From positions 204,230 to 268,229 of the forward strand of contig CAMIXG010000001.1 of assembly GCA_946402705.1 (NCBI GenBank): a stretch of 64,000 nucleotides of DNA, read 5' to 3'. Below are positions 27,993 to 36,118 of the stretch, in pieces. This DNA comes from an uncultured Tissierellia bacterium. Its GTDB lineage: Bacteria > Bacillota > Clostridia > Tissierellales > Tissierellaceae. How positions within the stretch are numbered: the first letter of the stretch is position 1; every line of letters begins with the position of its first letter. The translations under genes and the position numbers were made by a program. Under the pieces are notes generated by a model. It saw only the letters and a program-made list of their open reading frames with translations. It searched no databases and had not been told where the DNA came from.

Positions 27993-28646
27993 TCACTCGT
28001 CATTCTCACTAATAATACTTGTACCATTCTCCATTTTTACAGTATATGAGGTGTTTCCAATAGATGCCAAAAAATTGTCATGTGTAACCATTATAATTTG
28101 TCTATCAAATAAATCTGAATTCTGTTTCAAAAAGTCTGAAACATTATAAATATACTCTCCACTAACATGTTTTGCAGGCTCATCTAGTATTAGAGGCCCT
28201 AAGATTTTTGGCCTATGGGTTTCTAAAAATGCTATCCTAAGGGCAAGAGAGACAACATCTATAACCCCTCCACCCTTAGAGTGCTCTGGTTCTAATTTTA
28301 CTTCCTTGCCCTCCATCTGAGTTACTATATAAAATTTAGCACTGGGTCTGCCCCTAAGTTCTTCTATTTCTATCTTAAAATCCATTTCTTCTTCAAATAC
28401 AAACTGAAGACACTTACTGACTATGGTTTCAATTTGAACCTTGGCTTGATTCCTAGCATATTCGGAAGTTTTCTGAAAGAGTATATTGACCTTTTCTATA
28501 AGTTCTACATTTAACTTTAGCTCTGTAATCTGTTTTTCATTAGACTCAATTCTTTCTTCCACCTTTTCCTTTTTGCCATTTTCTCTAGCCAAGTATAGTT
28601 TAGAATCATCTATTACTTTCTTTAATTCTTCTAAATTACTTATCAT
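27993..28646 (-). CDS. Rad50/SbcC-like ATPase, C-terminal lobe (split protein)
   Basis: 217 aa. A short coiled coil (about 5-65) precedes a C-terminal ABC-type ATPase lobe. It has a degenerate signature SKGGG (123-127), Walker B LILDEP (152-157), a D-loop-like segment and the H-loop THD (188-190). It has no Walker A. That motif is on a separate protein encoded two genes upstream, so the functional ATPase should form from two polypeptides. The ATG has AGGGTGAT in front and lies 4 bases after the small coiled-coil gene. Not obviously a frameshift: each piece has its own ribosome site. Confidence 0.85.
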   Translation of the reverse strand: MISNLEELKKVIDDSKLYLARENGKKEKVEERIESNEKQITELKLNVELIEKVNILFQKTSEYARNQAKVQIETIVSKCLQFVFEEEMDFKIEIEELRGRPSAKFYIVTQMEGKEVKLEPEHSKGGGVIDVVSLALRIAFLETHRPKILGPLILDEPAKHVSGEYIYNVSDFLKQNSDLFDRQIIMVTHDNFLASIGNTSYTVKMENGTSIISENDE

Positions 28647-28650
28647 ACTA

Positions 28651-28893
28651 TCACCCTATTAAATCTTTAGGTAAATTATTATTCGCCTCATTAAATAAGT
28701 CTTCTATCTCAGTGGATAGTTTTTCTATTTCATTTTCTAAATCTTCTGGCCTTATATTTAATTTATCTAGTTCTGCAACTATTTCTTTCTCTTGTTTTTC
28801 TAACTGCTCAAGTCTAGCTTCAGCTTGATATTTTAAACTTTTAGCCTTGTCCAAATCTTTTTTTAATTCATTTAATCTATCTTCATAGTTCAT
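28651..28893 (-). CDS. Small coiled-coil protein of the split Rad50-like set
   Basis: 80 aa, almost entirely heptad coiled coil (about 3-72) with Leu/Glu/Lys repeats and no cysteine, membrane segment or catalytic motif. It has its own GGAGG site inside the end of the preceding gene, which it overlaps by 11 bases. The next gene starts 4 bases later. By position it corresponds to part of the returning coiled-coil arm of a Rad50/SbcC protein. Not recognised as a named family. Confidence 0.75.
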   Translation of the reverse strand: MNYEDRLNELKKDLDKAKSLKYQAEARLEQLEKQEKEIVAELDKLNIRPEDLENEIEKLSTEIEDLFNEANNNLPKDLIG

Positions 28894-30334
28894 AATTTTC
28901 CTCCAAAAATTTACTCATGACACCTTGCACATGTTCATGGCTGATTTTACTTAAACATAAAGGACAAGTTTCTGCCTTTTCAAGCAAAGCTCCATACTCT
29001 TTAAGTATTTTATCTATCTCTAGTTCTCTTTCTTTTAAATATTTGCTTCCAAGTTTCCTACTCTCTGTATTTGATAGATAGGCTTGCCTTAGATTTATGA
29101 GTTTCTCCGTAAGCATTTTCTTACTCTCTAACTTGTCTAAACCTTTAGAAACACCATCTAGCTTTACAAATTTTTCTATATAGACCTCACCATTGGATAG
29201 ACTGGTCTTATTGTCCTTATATAATTTTTCCAGCATACATAGCTGCCTATATTTATCAATTTGTTTATTTAAAAGCTCAGAATTTATTTTTTCTATATTT
29301 TTAAACTTAGAAACTATCTCTACTGATTTCTTTTTCTCACTAGCCAAATTTTTAAGTTGGACATCTTTTAAACTTAAAAATTTTACCCTATCTATTAAAT
29401 TTTCCACTGCTCCAGTTTTTTCTAGTGAAGTATCTAAGTTTTTACATTTGGATAATATATCCTCCTGAAGTTTTTTACCCTCTATATTTTCTAAGGTTTT
29501 TACTTGTAAGTTTTGTAGATTACTAGTTCTATAGATTTTAAGTTCTAGATCCTTCATTTCACTTTCTAGTTTTTCTATAGACTTTAATTTATCTAACGTT
29601 TCCAAGTTTTTATTTTTTAAGTCTACATTTTCCCTATTAGCTTTTTCCAAGTCTTCCAGTCTTGCCCTTAGTTTTTGTTTTTCTTCTATCTTGATGTAAA
29701 TCAAGTCCAATTTCTCTATAGATCTACTAAGCTTTTCCAAATAGTCATATGACTTTAACTCTTCTTCCAAAGTCTGATTATCTGCACTCAAAGCATTTAG
29801 TTTAATATTTAGATTTCGATTATCCTTTAAACTTTCCTTAAGAGCATCATCTATAATATTAGCACCTACTAACCTGCCTATAGAACTAGCTTTTACAGAA
29901 GGTTTTTCCGATATTAAAAATGGACCTTCCAATTGCTCTGCAAGATTTATACTCCTTGATTCTTTTTGATCAAGCTCTAACTTATCTATCCCTATAGCCT
30001 GACTTACCTCAAGTGGAACTCCGCTTCCAAAACCTTCATAGGTTTCTTTTTCTTCTCCATTATAGATGTTGTATTGATTTTTACTCTTATCTCTATATCT
30101 TTCAACCCTTACTCCATTATTAAGTGAGATAGTAACACTACAACTATCTTCTCCATCTCTCATAAAATAATCTCCAAGTGGCTCATTATATAAAACCCAT
30201 TTTATCCCTCTAAGAACTGATGTCTTACCACTATCTGAAGGTCCAACTATTATATTTAACTTGTTATCAAATTTTAAAACTGTATTTTTATGAGACTGGA
30301 AATTTTTAAGGGCAACCTCCGTTATATATTTCAC
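28883..30334 (-). CDS. Rad50/SbcC-like ATPase, N-terminal lobe with CxxC (split protein)
   Basis: 483 aa. The N-terminus is a Rad50/RecF-type ATPase lobe: ALKNFQSHKNT, Walker A GPSDSGKT (31-38), and a Q-loop-like region with LDQKESRSINLAEQ. A long coiled coil follows (about 175-450). CPLC at 457-460 lies close to the C-terminus, like the zinc hook at the apex of Rad50. Walker B is absent; it is on the 217-aa protein. GTG start overlapping the nuclease stop by 4 bases (GTGA) with GGAG in front. Confidence 0.87.
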   Translation of the reverse strand: MKYITEVALKNFQSHKNTVLKFDNKLNIIVGPSDSGKTSVLRGIKWVLYNEPLGDYFMRDGEDSCSVTISLNNGVRVERYRDKSKNQYNIYNGEEKETYEGFGSGVPLEVSQAIGIDKLELDQKESRSINLAEQLEGPFLISEKPSVKASSIGRLVGANIIDDALKESLKDNRNLNIKLNALSADNQTLEEELKSYDYLEKLSRSIEKLDLIYIKIEEKQKLRARLEDLEKANRENVDLKNKNLETLDKLKSIEKLESEMKDLELKIYRTSNLQNLQVKTLENIEGKKLQEDILSKCKNLDTSLEKTGAVENLIDRVKFLSLKDVQLKNLASEKKKSVEIVSKFKNIEKINSELLNKQIDKYRQLCMLEKLYKDNKTSLSNGEVYIEKFVKLDGVSKGLDKLESKKMLTEKLINLRQAYLSNTESRKLGSKYLKERELEIDKILKEYGALLEKAETCPLCLSKISHEHVQGVMSKFLEENYEL

Positions 30335-31317
30335 TTTATTTCCATCTCCCTCATTTGTATTTCAGCTATCCTTCTCAGGGCTTCCTTTCTAACCTCTTCT
30401 TCAAAATTATCTAGATTGGAAACTTCCAGCAATATATCATTTATATCCATTTTTTCAAAATCCAAAGACTCATCTATAGTTTGCTTAAACTCAAATAATC
30501 TTTCTCCCTTAAATACTGCATTCTCCATTTTTTCCCTATCTAAAACTTCTTCTCCTGGTTTAGCGCATTTAAGCTGGATACTTTTAATATCTATGCCTTT
30601 TTCATTCAAGTCCATCATTATAATTTCAGGCCTTCTCTTAAGTTCTGCTAAAGAATTACTTACCCTAGCCAAGGATCCTGGATTTATAAAGTATTTTCCA
30701 TCTATATTTATGATTCCAAATCCACTATGATAATGTCCACATAGGGTTATATCTGCTGGTGTATCTTTTATTTCATCTATAACTGTATGATTCACAGTTT
30801 TTATAAAATGTTTTTCTAAAAGCAAGCCATGAACCATATGAATAGAATAATCTACTTCTTCTAAGATTTCTTTAGGCTTATAATATTCTGCCCTTCGCTC
30901 CCCATCTATACCAAATATATAGGGTTGACCAGTTAATTGGGCTTTTATTCCATCTTTTTCTAAAACTATCAAATCATTTGCATTTATAAGTTTTATAGTT
31001 CCAATTGTATTTAAAAGACTTATGACAGTTCTATTTATAGTTTTTGGATTATGTCCATATATATCATGATTACCACTTATCATATAAATAGGTTTATCAA
31101 TTTCCATTAAAATTTTTACAAATCTATTTACTATGGAAACAGATACATCTGGTCTATCTAATAAGTCTCCTCCATGAAAGACAAAGTCTACATTTTCCCT
31201 TATTGCAATATCTCTTATTTCCTTAAACTTCTCCTCTATAGAATCTACAAATATATCCTTTCTATTTGCAGGATTATTTCCCCTTATATGTGTATCTGTA
31301 AAAAATAAAATTTTCAT
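30331..31317 (-). CDS. SbcD/Mre11-like metallophosphoesterase nuclease
   Basis: 328 aa calcineurin-like phosphoesterase of the SbcD/Mre11 group. All motifs are visible: DTH (Asp8, His10), GGDLLD (Asp51), GNHD (Asn83-His84), MVHGLL, GHYHSG and NPGS. A C-terminal extension (about 240-328) with Glu/Lys-rich helices would be the ATPase-binding part. First gene of the four-gene operon and translationally coupled to the N-lobe ATPase. Expected to process DNA ends or hairpins. Confidence 0.9.
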   Translation of the reverse strand: MKILFFTDTHIRGNNPANRKDIFVDSIEEKFKEIRDIAIRENVDFVFHGGDLLDRPDVSVSIVNRFVKILMEIDKPIYMISGNHDIYGHNPKTINRTVISLLNTIGTIKLINANDLIVLEKDGIKAQLTGQPYIFGIDGERRAEYYKPKEILEEVDYSIHMVHGLLLEKHFIKTVNHTVIDEIKDTPADITLCGHYHSGFGIINIDGKYFINPGSLARVSNSLAELKRRPEIIMMDLNEKGIDIKSIQLKCAKPGEEVLDREKMENAVFKGERLFEFKQTIDESLDFEKMDINDILLEVSNLDNFEEEVRKEALRRIAEIQMREMEIK

Positions 31318-31367
31318 AAATACTTCCTCTTTCTTAACTTAGAATACCTACTCCTATATAATCTCAT

Positions 31368-31403
31368 AAAAATATGCCTAAATCTACATTTAGGCATATT
31401 TTT
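31368..31403. terminator. Terminator after recA
   Basis: A 16-base stem AAAAATATGCCTAAAT (31368-31383) with its complement at 31388-31403 and a 4-base loop. A-run and T-run on the two sides. Confidence 0.9.
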
Positions 31404-31417
31404 ATATTTATTTATTT

Positions 31418-32491
31418 TTATTTTTCGTCTTTTTTATCTTCTTTTTTCTCTTTTTCAATTATTTCTCCAGTTTCTGGTACAACTGTTTGTCCATCATCTG
31501 GTATTAAATTATTAGCCACTCTTATTTTATATTCAATTTCATTTGCTATCTCTGGATTTTCAACTAGGAAATCTTTAGAATTTTCCCTTCCTTGTCCTAG
31601 TCTATGTTCTCCATAACTATACCAAGAACCAGCCTTATCTACTATTCCACTATTAACTCCAACATCTAAAATATTTCCCTCTCTAGATATTCCTTCTCCA
31701 TACATTATGTCAAACTCAGCAGTTTTAAAAGGAGGAGCAACCTTATTTTTTACAACTCTTATTCTAGTTCTATTTCCTATCATTTGGTCCCCTTGTTTAA
31801 GAGTTTCTATTCTTCTTATATCCATTCTAACACTGGCATAGAATTTTAAGGCTCTACCACCAGTTGTTGTTTCAGGGCTTCCAAACATAACTCCAACTTT
31901 TTCCCTAAGTTGGTTTATAAATATTATAGTTGCATTTGATTTGTTAACTGCTCCAGCAAGTTTTCTAAGAGCCTGTGACATCAATCTAGCTTGAAGACCA
32001 ACATGGCTATCTCCCATTTCTCCTTCTATCTCAGCCTTAGGTACTAGGGCTGCTACAGAGTCTATTACTAGTAAATCAACTGCACCACTTCTAACTAATG
32101 CCTCTGCTATCTCAAGGGCTTGTTCTCCTGTATCTGGTTGGGATACTATTAGGTTTTCTATATCCACACCTAGTTTTTTCGCATATGTTGGGTCAAGGGC
32201 ATGCTCTGCATCTATAAATGCTGCTATACCTTCTTTTTGGGCTTCTGCTATAACATGTAGTGTAACTGTAGTTTTACCAGAGGATTCTGGTCCATAAATC
32301 TCTATTATTCTTCCTCTTGGCAGACCACCTAATCCTAGTGCTATATCTAAATCTAAAGCTCCCGTAGGAATAACTTCTAAATTTAGTTTTGCACCTTCTC
32401 CAAGTCTCATTATTGAGCCTTTACCAAATTGTTTTTCTATTTGACTTAAAGCCAAGTCAACGGCTTTTTGTTTTTCTTCTAATTCACTCAT
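31418..32491 (-). CDS. recA: Recombinase RecA
   Basis: Strand-exchange protein and SOS co-protease. 357 aa. Walker [10 protein letters not shown] is at about 68-76, with [22 protein letters not shown] (Walker B and loop 1), [21 protein letters not shown] (loop 2) and an acidic Lys/Glu/Asp tail. Its own promoter, a LexA-type operator and an unusual ribosome-binding arrangement lie upstream. It separates cinA from the Mre11/Rad50-like operon. Confidence 0.98.
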   Translation of the reverse strand: MSELEEKQKAVDLALSQIEKQFGKGSIMRLGEGAKLNLEVIPTGALDLDIALGLGGLPRGRIIEIYGPESSGKTTVTLHVIAEAQKEGIAAFIDAEHALDPTYAKKLGVDIENLIVSQPDTGEQALEIAEALVRSGAVDLLVIDSVAALVPKAEIEGEMGDSHVGLQARLMSQALRKLAGAVNKSNATIIFINQLREKVGVMFGSPETTTGGRALKFYASVRMDIRRIETLKQGDQMIGNRTRIRVVKNKVAPPFKTAEFDIMYGEGISREGNILDVGVNSGIVDKAGSWYSYGEHRLGQGRENSKDFLVENPEIANEIEYKIRVANNLIPDDGQTVVPETGEIIEKEKKEDKKDEK

Positions 32492-32500
32492 ATTTATTAT

Positions 32501-32519
32501 CCAGTAAACTGGACCCTCC
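32501..32519 (-). promoter_or_regulatory. recA ribosome site with a hairpin between SD and ATG
   Basis: On the minus strand GGAGGG (32514-32519) lies about 22 bases from the recA ATG, too far for normal use. Between them is the self-complementary CCAGTTTACTGG (32501-32512). If it folds, the effective spacing drops to about 10 bases. No alternative in-frame ATG, GTG or TTG lies at normal spacing, and no good closer SD is seen. Confidence 0.5.
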
Positions 32520-32528
32520 CTTCATATA

Positions 32529-32541
32529 GAACTTACGTTCG
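32529..32541 (-). promoter_or_regulatory. LexA (SOS) operator of recA
   Basis: On the minus strand CGAACGTAAGTTC, a GAAC-N4-GTTC inverted repeat that fits the Gram-positive LexA/DinR box (CGAAC-N4-GTTC), with one deviation in the central bases. It lies just downstream of the -10 element, over the transcription start. Confidence 0.8.
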
Positions 32542-32549
32542 ATATATAT

Positions 32550-32578
32550 AATATATACTAATATTTTCTTTTAGTCAA
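32550..32578 (-). promoter_or_regulatory. recA promoter
   Basis: On the minus strand TTGACT (32573-32578), a 17-base spacer and TATATT (32550-32555). Transcription should begin near 32543, adjoining the LexA box. Confidence 0.75.
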
Positions 32579-32583
32579 TCTTA

Positions 32584-33816
32584 TTAATAGTTTTTTATTA
32601 TAAATTCTCTCATGCCAAATAAAGTATTTTCTGCTACCTTATTTTGGATGGTTCTCCTATCTCCCTTTAGATTATATTTTCTACATATAATCTTGTCCTT
32701 ATTCCCTATTGCTATATAGACAAGTCCAACTGGTTTATCAGTAGAATCAGAATTTGGACCGGCTATTCCTGTTACGGCTGCCCCTAAATCTATGGCTGAA
32801 GTTTCAAGTAATCCTCTAAGCATAGCTTCTGCCACTTCTTTACTCACAGCTCCATGTTCTTCAAGTAGTGCTCTACTCACTTTTAACTCTTCCTCTTTAG
32901 CTAGATTACTATAGGTTATCTTTCCCCTATCAAAAACCTTTGAAGAACCTGCAACTCTAGTTATTTTAGAAGATATTAAGCCCCCAGTGCAAGATTCTGC
33001 AAAGCCTATTTTTAAGGACTTATTCTCTAGTAGTTTTACCAATACATTTTCTATTGGTTCATTGTCATATGCATAAAGATTTAAGCCATATCTATTCTTT
33101 ATTTCAAGTTCCATACCTGCTATTTTATCTTCAAGGTCTTTTAGGCAAGTCCCTCTTGCTATTATTTTTATTTCTACATTATTTAGTTTTCCAAATGTGG
33201 CAACTTCTACATCTTCATACTTATGAATCAAGTCCATAATATCAAGCTCTACCTGAGACTCACCAACATCTGTTATATTTATGGATTTTGTAATTATCTT
33301 TAAATCATCATTTGTCAGTATTGGTCTAACTTCCTTCTGAAACATTGGGATAAGTTCTCTTGGTGGTCCTGGTAAAAGAATTATTTTCTTTTCACCTTCT
33401 TCTAAAAATATCCCTGACGCTGTTCCCATTTCATTATTTAAAAACACACTATTTTCCATCCTAATTGCCTGTTTGTAATTATTTTGTGGTATATTTTCCC
33501 TACCTTCAAATATTTTATCTATTTTTCTTACTTCCGCCTCATCTCTTATAAGCTTAAGTCCTAGATAATCTGCTATAACTTCCTTTGTCATATCATCTTC
33601 TGTTGGTCCTAGACCACCAGATGTAATTATTAAATCTGCTCTGTCTATAGCATTTTTTAAAACTTCTTTTATGTTTTCTACAGAATCTGCAACACTAGTT
33701 TGAAAGCTTACTTCTATTCCCATTGAAAGAAGTTCCTTGGCTAAAAAATGTGCATTTGTATTTAATATAGCTCCAGTTGTAATTTCTGTGCCTATTGATA
33801 TGATTTCCGTTTTCAT
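32584..33816 (-). CDS. cinA: CinA-family competence/damage-inducible protein
   Basis: 410 aa. The N-terminal MoaB-like domain (about 1-170; EIISIGTEITTG, TSGGLGPTEDD, LLPGPPREL) and the C-terminal PncC-like amidohydrolase domain (about 250-405; FAESCTGGLISS, VTGIAGPNSDS) are both present. Members act as NMN amidohydrolase and/or ADP-ribose pyrophosphatase. Here recA has its own promoter, so the classical cinA-recA co-transcription is optional. ATG behind AGGGTGAT. Confidence 0.94.
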   Translation of the reverse strand: MKTEIISIGTEITTGAILNTNAHFLAKELLSMGIEVSFQTSVADSVENIKEVLKNAIDRADLIITSGGLGPTEDDMTKEVIADYLGLKLIRDEAEVRKIDKIFEGRENIPQNNYKQAIRMENSVFLNNEMGTASGIFLEEGEKKIILLPGPPRELIPMFQKEVRPILTNDDLKIITKSINITDVGESQVELDIMDLIHKYEDVEVATFGKLNNVEIKIIARGTCLKDLEDKIAGMELEIKNRYGLNLYAYDNEPIENVLVKLLENKSLKIGFAESCTGGLISSKITRVAGSSKVFDRGKITYSNLAKEEELKVSRALLEEHGAVSKEVAEAMLRGLLETSAIDLGAAVTGIAGPNSDSTDKPVGLVYIAIGNKDKIICRKYNLKGDRRTIQNKVAENTLFGMREFIIKNY

Positions 33817-33825
33817 ATAATCACC

Positions 33826-34359
33826 CTAGTCCATATTTGCTGTAAGTATTTTTCTATTTTTATATAAATAATCCACTCCAGATAAAACAGTAAAGAATAA
33901 TGATACATATAGCATTATTATATCTACTGGTATACCAGTATAGATGAAGGGAAAATTATTTAATAGTAAAAGTATAAGTGCCACTAACTGTGTTATAGTT
34001 TTTATTTTTCCAAGAGGACTTGCTGCTATTGTTACTCCTGCTGATACAGCAAGGGTTCTAAATCCTGTTATGGCAAACTCTCTTGCTATTATAATTACTA
34101 CAACCCAGGCTGGGACCTTTCCAAGTCCTACCAAGGATATATAGGCTGCTGAAGTCAATATCTTATCTGCTAAAGGATCCATAAATTTTCCAAAATCCGT
34201 TATCATATTTCTACTTCTGGCTATATGTCCATCTAAACTATCTGTTATAGATGCAAGTATAAAAATCCCTGCTGCCAAATATGTATTATATGGTAAGGCT
34301 ACCAAAAATACAGGTACTAAAAATATCCTAAAAATCGTCAACTTATTTGCTAAATTCAA
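33826..34359 (-). CDS. pgsA: CDP-diacylglycerol-glycerol-3-phosphate phosphatidyltransferase PgsA
   Basis: Makes phosphatidylglycerophosphate in the membrane. The CDP-alcohol phosphotransferase motif DG-x2-AR-x8-G-x3-D-x3-D is complete (DGHIAR ... DFGKFMDPLAD, about 40-65). Four to five membrane helices. The longest frame starts at a GTG at 34368 that overlaps the GGGGTG ribosome site. The TTG at 34359, 6 bases after it, gives the usual N-terminus (NLANKLTIFRI) and 177 aa. Confidence 0.95.
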   Translation of the reverse strand: MNLANKLTIFRIFLVPVFLVALPYNTYLAAGIFILASITDSLDGHIARSRNMITDFGKFMDPLADKILTSAAYISLVGLGKVPAWVVVIIIAREFAITGFRTLAVSAGVTIAASPLGKIKTITQLVALILLLLNNFPFIYTGIPVDIIMLYVSLFFTVLSGVDYLYKNRKILTANMD

Positions 34360-34442
34360 ATTTCTCACCCCATAATTAATCTACTCTTAAGTATTTATAA
34401 CTTATTAAATATCTATCATTTATTACCCTAAATATTAAAACT

Positions 34443-34476
34443 AAATAAAAAATAATGCACTTTCCAGTGCATTATT
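34443..34476 (-). terminator. Terminator after gpsA
   Basis: AATAATGCACT (34451-34461) against AGTGCATTATT (34466-34476), loop TTCC, followed on the minus strand by a T-rich tail. Confidence 0.88.
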
Positions 34477-34498
34477 GGTATAACTATAAAATTTTCTC

Positions 34499-35524
34499 TT
34501 ATTTGTATAATTCATTTTCTAAAAAATCATCCATCTCAGATTTTTTATCCCTATTCATAAGTGATTTTACAGACTCCTTAACATCTCCACCTACATACAA
34601 TAGCCTATAAATCTCTTCTGTTATTGGCATATTTACCTTATATTTTTTTGAAAGTTCATAGGCAGACTTAGTAGTTTTTATTCCCTCTACTACCATACCT
34701 GTTTTTTCAATGGCTTCATCTACAGTTAAGCCTTCACCTATTAAGATACCAGCCCTTCTATTTCTACTGTGCATACTAGTACAAGTTACGATTAAATCTC
34801 CTATACCTGATAGGCCTAAAAATGTATTAAAGTTTGCTCCCATAGCAACACCTAGTCTTGCCATTTCAAATATTCCCCTATTCATAAGGGCAGCCTTTGC
34901 ATTATCACCAAATTCTAATCCATCTGAAATTCCAGCTCCAAGTGCTATAACATTTTTAAGCGCTCCGCCTAGTTCCACTCCAATAACATCATTGTTTGTA
35001 TAAACTCTAAAGTTTTCAGTCATAAATATATCTTGAATTAACTTTCCTGCTTCTTCATCAGTTGATGCAGCTATAACAGTAGTTGGATCATTTACCCCAA
35101 CTTCTTCTGCATGAGAAGGACCAGATAGGGCAACAAATTTATTGGCTGGAAGTATATCTTTAACTATTTCTGATATTCTCTCTAGAGTATCATTTTCTAT
35201 ACCTTTAGCCACATTTACTATAACCTGATTATCTGAAAAATAGTCTTTATTTGCCTCTAAGACCATTCTTACAGTATGGGTTGGAACTGCCAAAATTACT
35301 GCAACCTTCCCCTTAATAGTTTTTTCTATATCTGTTGTTATATTAATGTTTTCGCTTAACTTTACCTTCGGCAAATATTTTTTATTTTCTCTACTCTCTT
35401 GCATATCCATGCACTGTTCTTTATTTCTCATCCAAATATCTACAGCATATCCTTTATTACCAAGTACTGTAGCCAGGGCTGTTCCCCAGCTACCTCCACC
35501 TAATATACCTATCTCCGTTTTCAA
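34499..35524 (-). CDS. gpsA: NAD(P)-dependent glycerol-3-phosphate dehydrogenase GpsA
   Basis: Makes sn-glycerol-3-phosphate for phospholipids from DHAP. 341 aa from a TTG at 35524, 7 bases behind AGGAG; the frame open to 35557 runs into plsY without a ribosome site. N-terminal Rossmann motif GILGGGSWGTALA; GPSHAEEV and the catalytic Lys in ELGGALKNVIA are visible; the C-terminal helical domain is complete. Adjacent plsY uses its product, forming a lipid-synthesis pair. Confidence 0.96.
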   Translation of the reverse strand: MKTEIGILGGGSWGTALATVLGNKGYAVDIWMRNKEQCMDMQESRENKKYLPKVKLSENINITTDIEKTIKGKVAVILAVPTHTVRMVLEANKDYFSDNQVIVNVAKGIENDTLERISEIVKDILPANKFVALSGPSHAEEVGVNDPTTVIAASTDEEAGKLIQDIFMTENFRVYTNNDVIGVELGGALKNVIALGAGISDGLEFGDNAKAALMNRGIFEMARLGVAMGANFNTFLGLSGIGDLIVTCTSMHSRNRRAGILIGEGLTVDEAIEKTGMVVEGIKTTKSAYELSKKYKVNMPITEEIYRLLYVGGDVKESVKSLMNRDKKSEMDDFLENELYK

Positions 35525-35534
35525 AGTATCACTC

Positions 35535-36116
35535 CTAAAACTTAAACTTGTTCTCATTACCAGCCATAAGCCTCTTTATGTTATCCTTGTGCCTAATTAT
35601 GATAAATATTATTAAAACCAGTATTAAAAAATTTGTAGCAGGTTCTGGTGTGGAAATAATGTTAATAGCTATTATAGCTGTAATAGCTGCGAACATAGAT
35701 CCTAAAGATACATATTTGCTTATAACAACAGTTAATATACCTACTATGGTACAAAGAATTCCAACCCTATAGTCTATTGAATATATAACACCTATAGATG
35801 TTGCAACACCCTTTCCACCCTTAAACTTTAAATAAAATGGAAAATTATGTCCCATAACTACGAAAAAACTAGCTATTAAACTTCCATATAAACCACCAAA
35901 ATACCTTCCCACATTAACTGCTATTACTCCCTTTGATATATCTATTACAAAGGTAAGTATGGCAGATTTTTTACCTAAAACTCTAAGCGCATTAGTAGAG
36001 CCTGCATTTCCACTTCCATGTTCTCTTATATCTAAATTTTTTCTCTTACCTATAAAATATGAAGATGAAAAAGAACCTACTAGATAGGAAAATATGGCTA
36101 TTAGTAAATACCTCAT
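35535..36116 (-). CDS. plsY: Glycerol-3-phosphate acyltransferase PlsY
   Basis: Membrane acyltransferase using acyl-phosphate to acylate glycerol-3-phosphate. 193 aa with about five to seven membrane helices. Motif 1 GSGNAGSTNALRVLG, motif 2 near MGHNFPFYLKFKGGKGVAT, and a late RHKDNIKRL motif are all visible. Lies 2 bases after der and 10 bases before gpsA; ATG behind GAGGGG. Confidence 0.96.
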   Translation of the reverse strand: MRYLLIAIFSYLVGSFSSSYFIGKRKNLDIREHGSGNAGSTNALRVLGKKSAILTFVIDISKGVIAVNVGRYFGGLYGSLIASFFVVMGHNFPFYLKFKGGKGVATSIGVIYSIDYRVGILCTIVGILTVVISKYVSLGSMFAAITAIIAINIISTPEPATNFLILVLIIFIIIRHKDNIKRLMAGNENKFKF

Positions 36117-36118
36117 AT

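Noticed and set aside
27993..30334. Sequencing frameshifts as the cause of the split Rad50-like genes
   Set aside because: Each piece begins with its own SD and start codon, gene ends are clean, and the return arm is too short to be a single broken full-length gene; still only resolvable by comparison.
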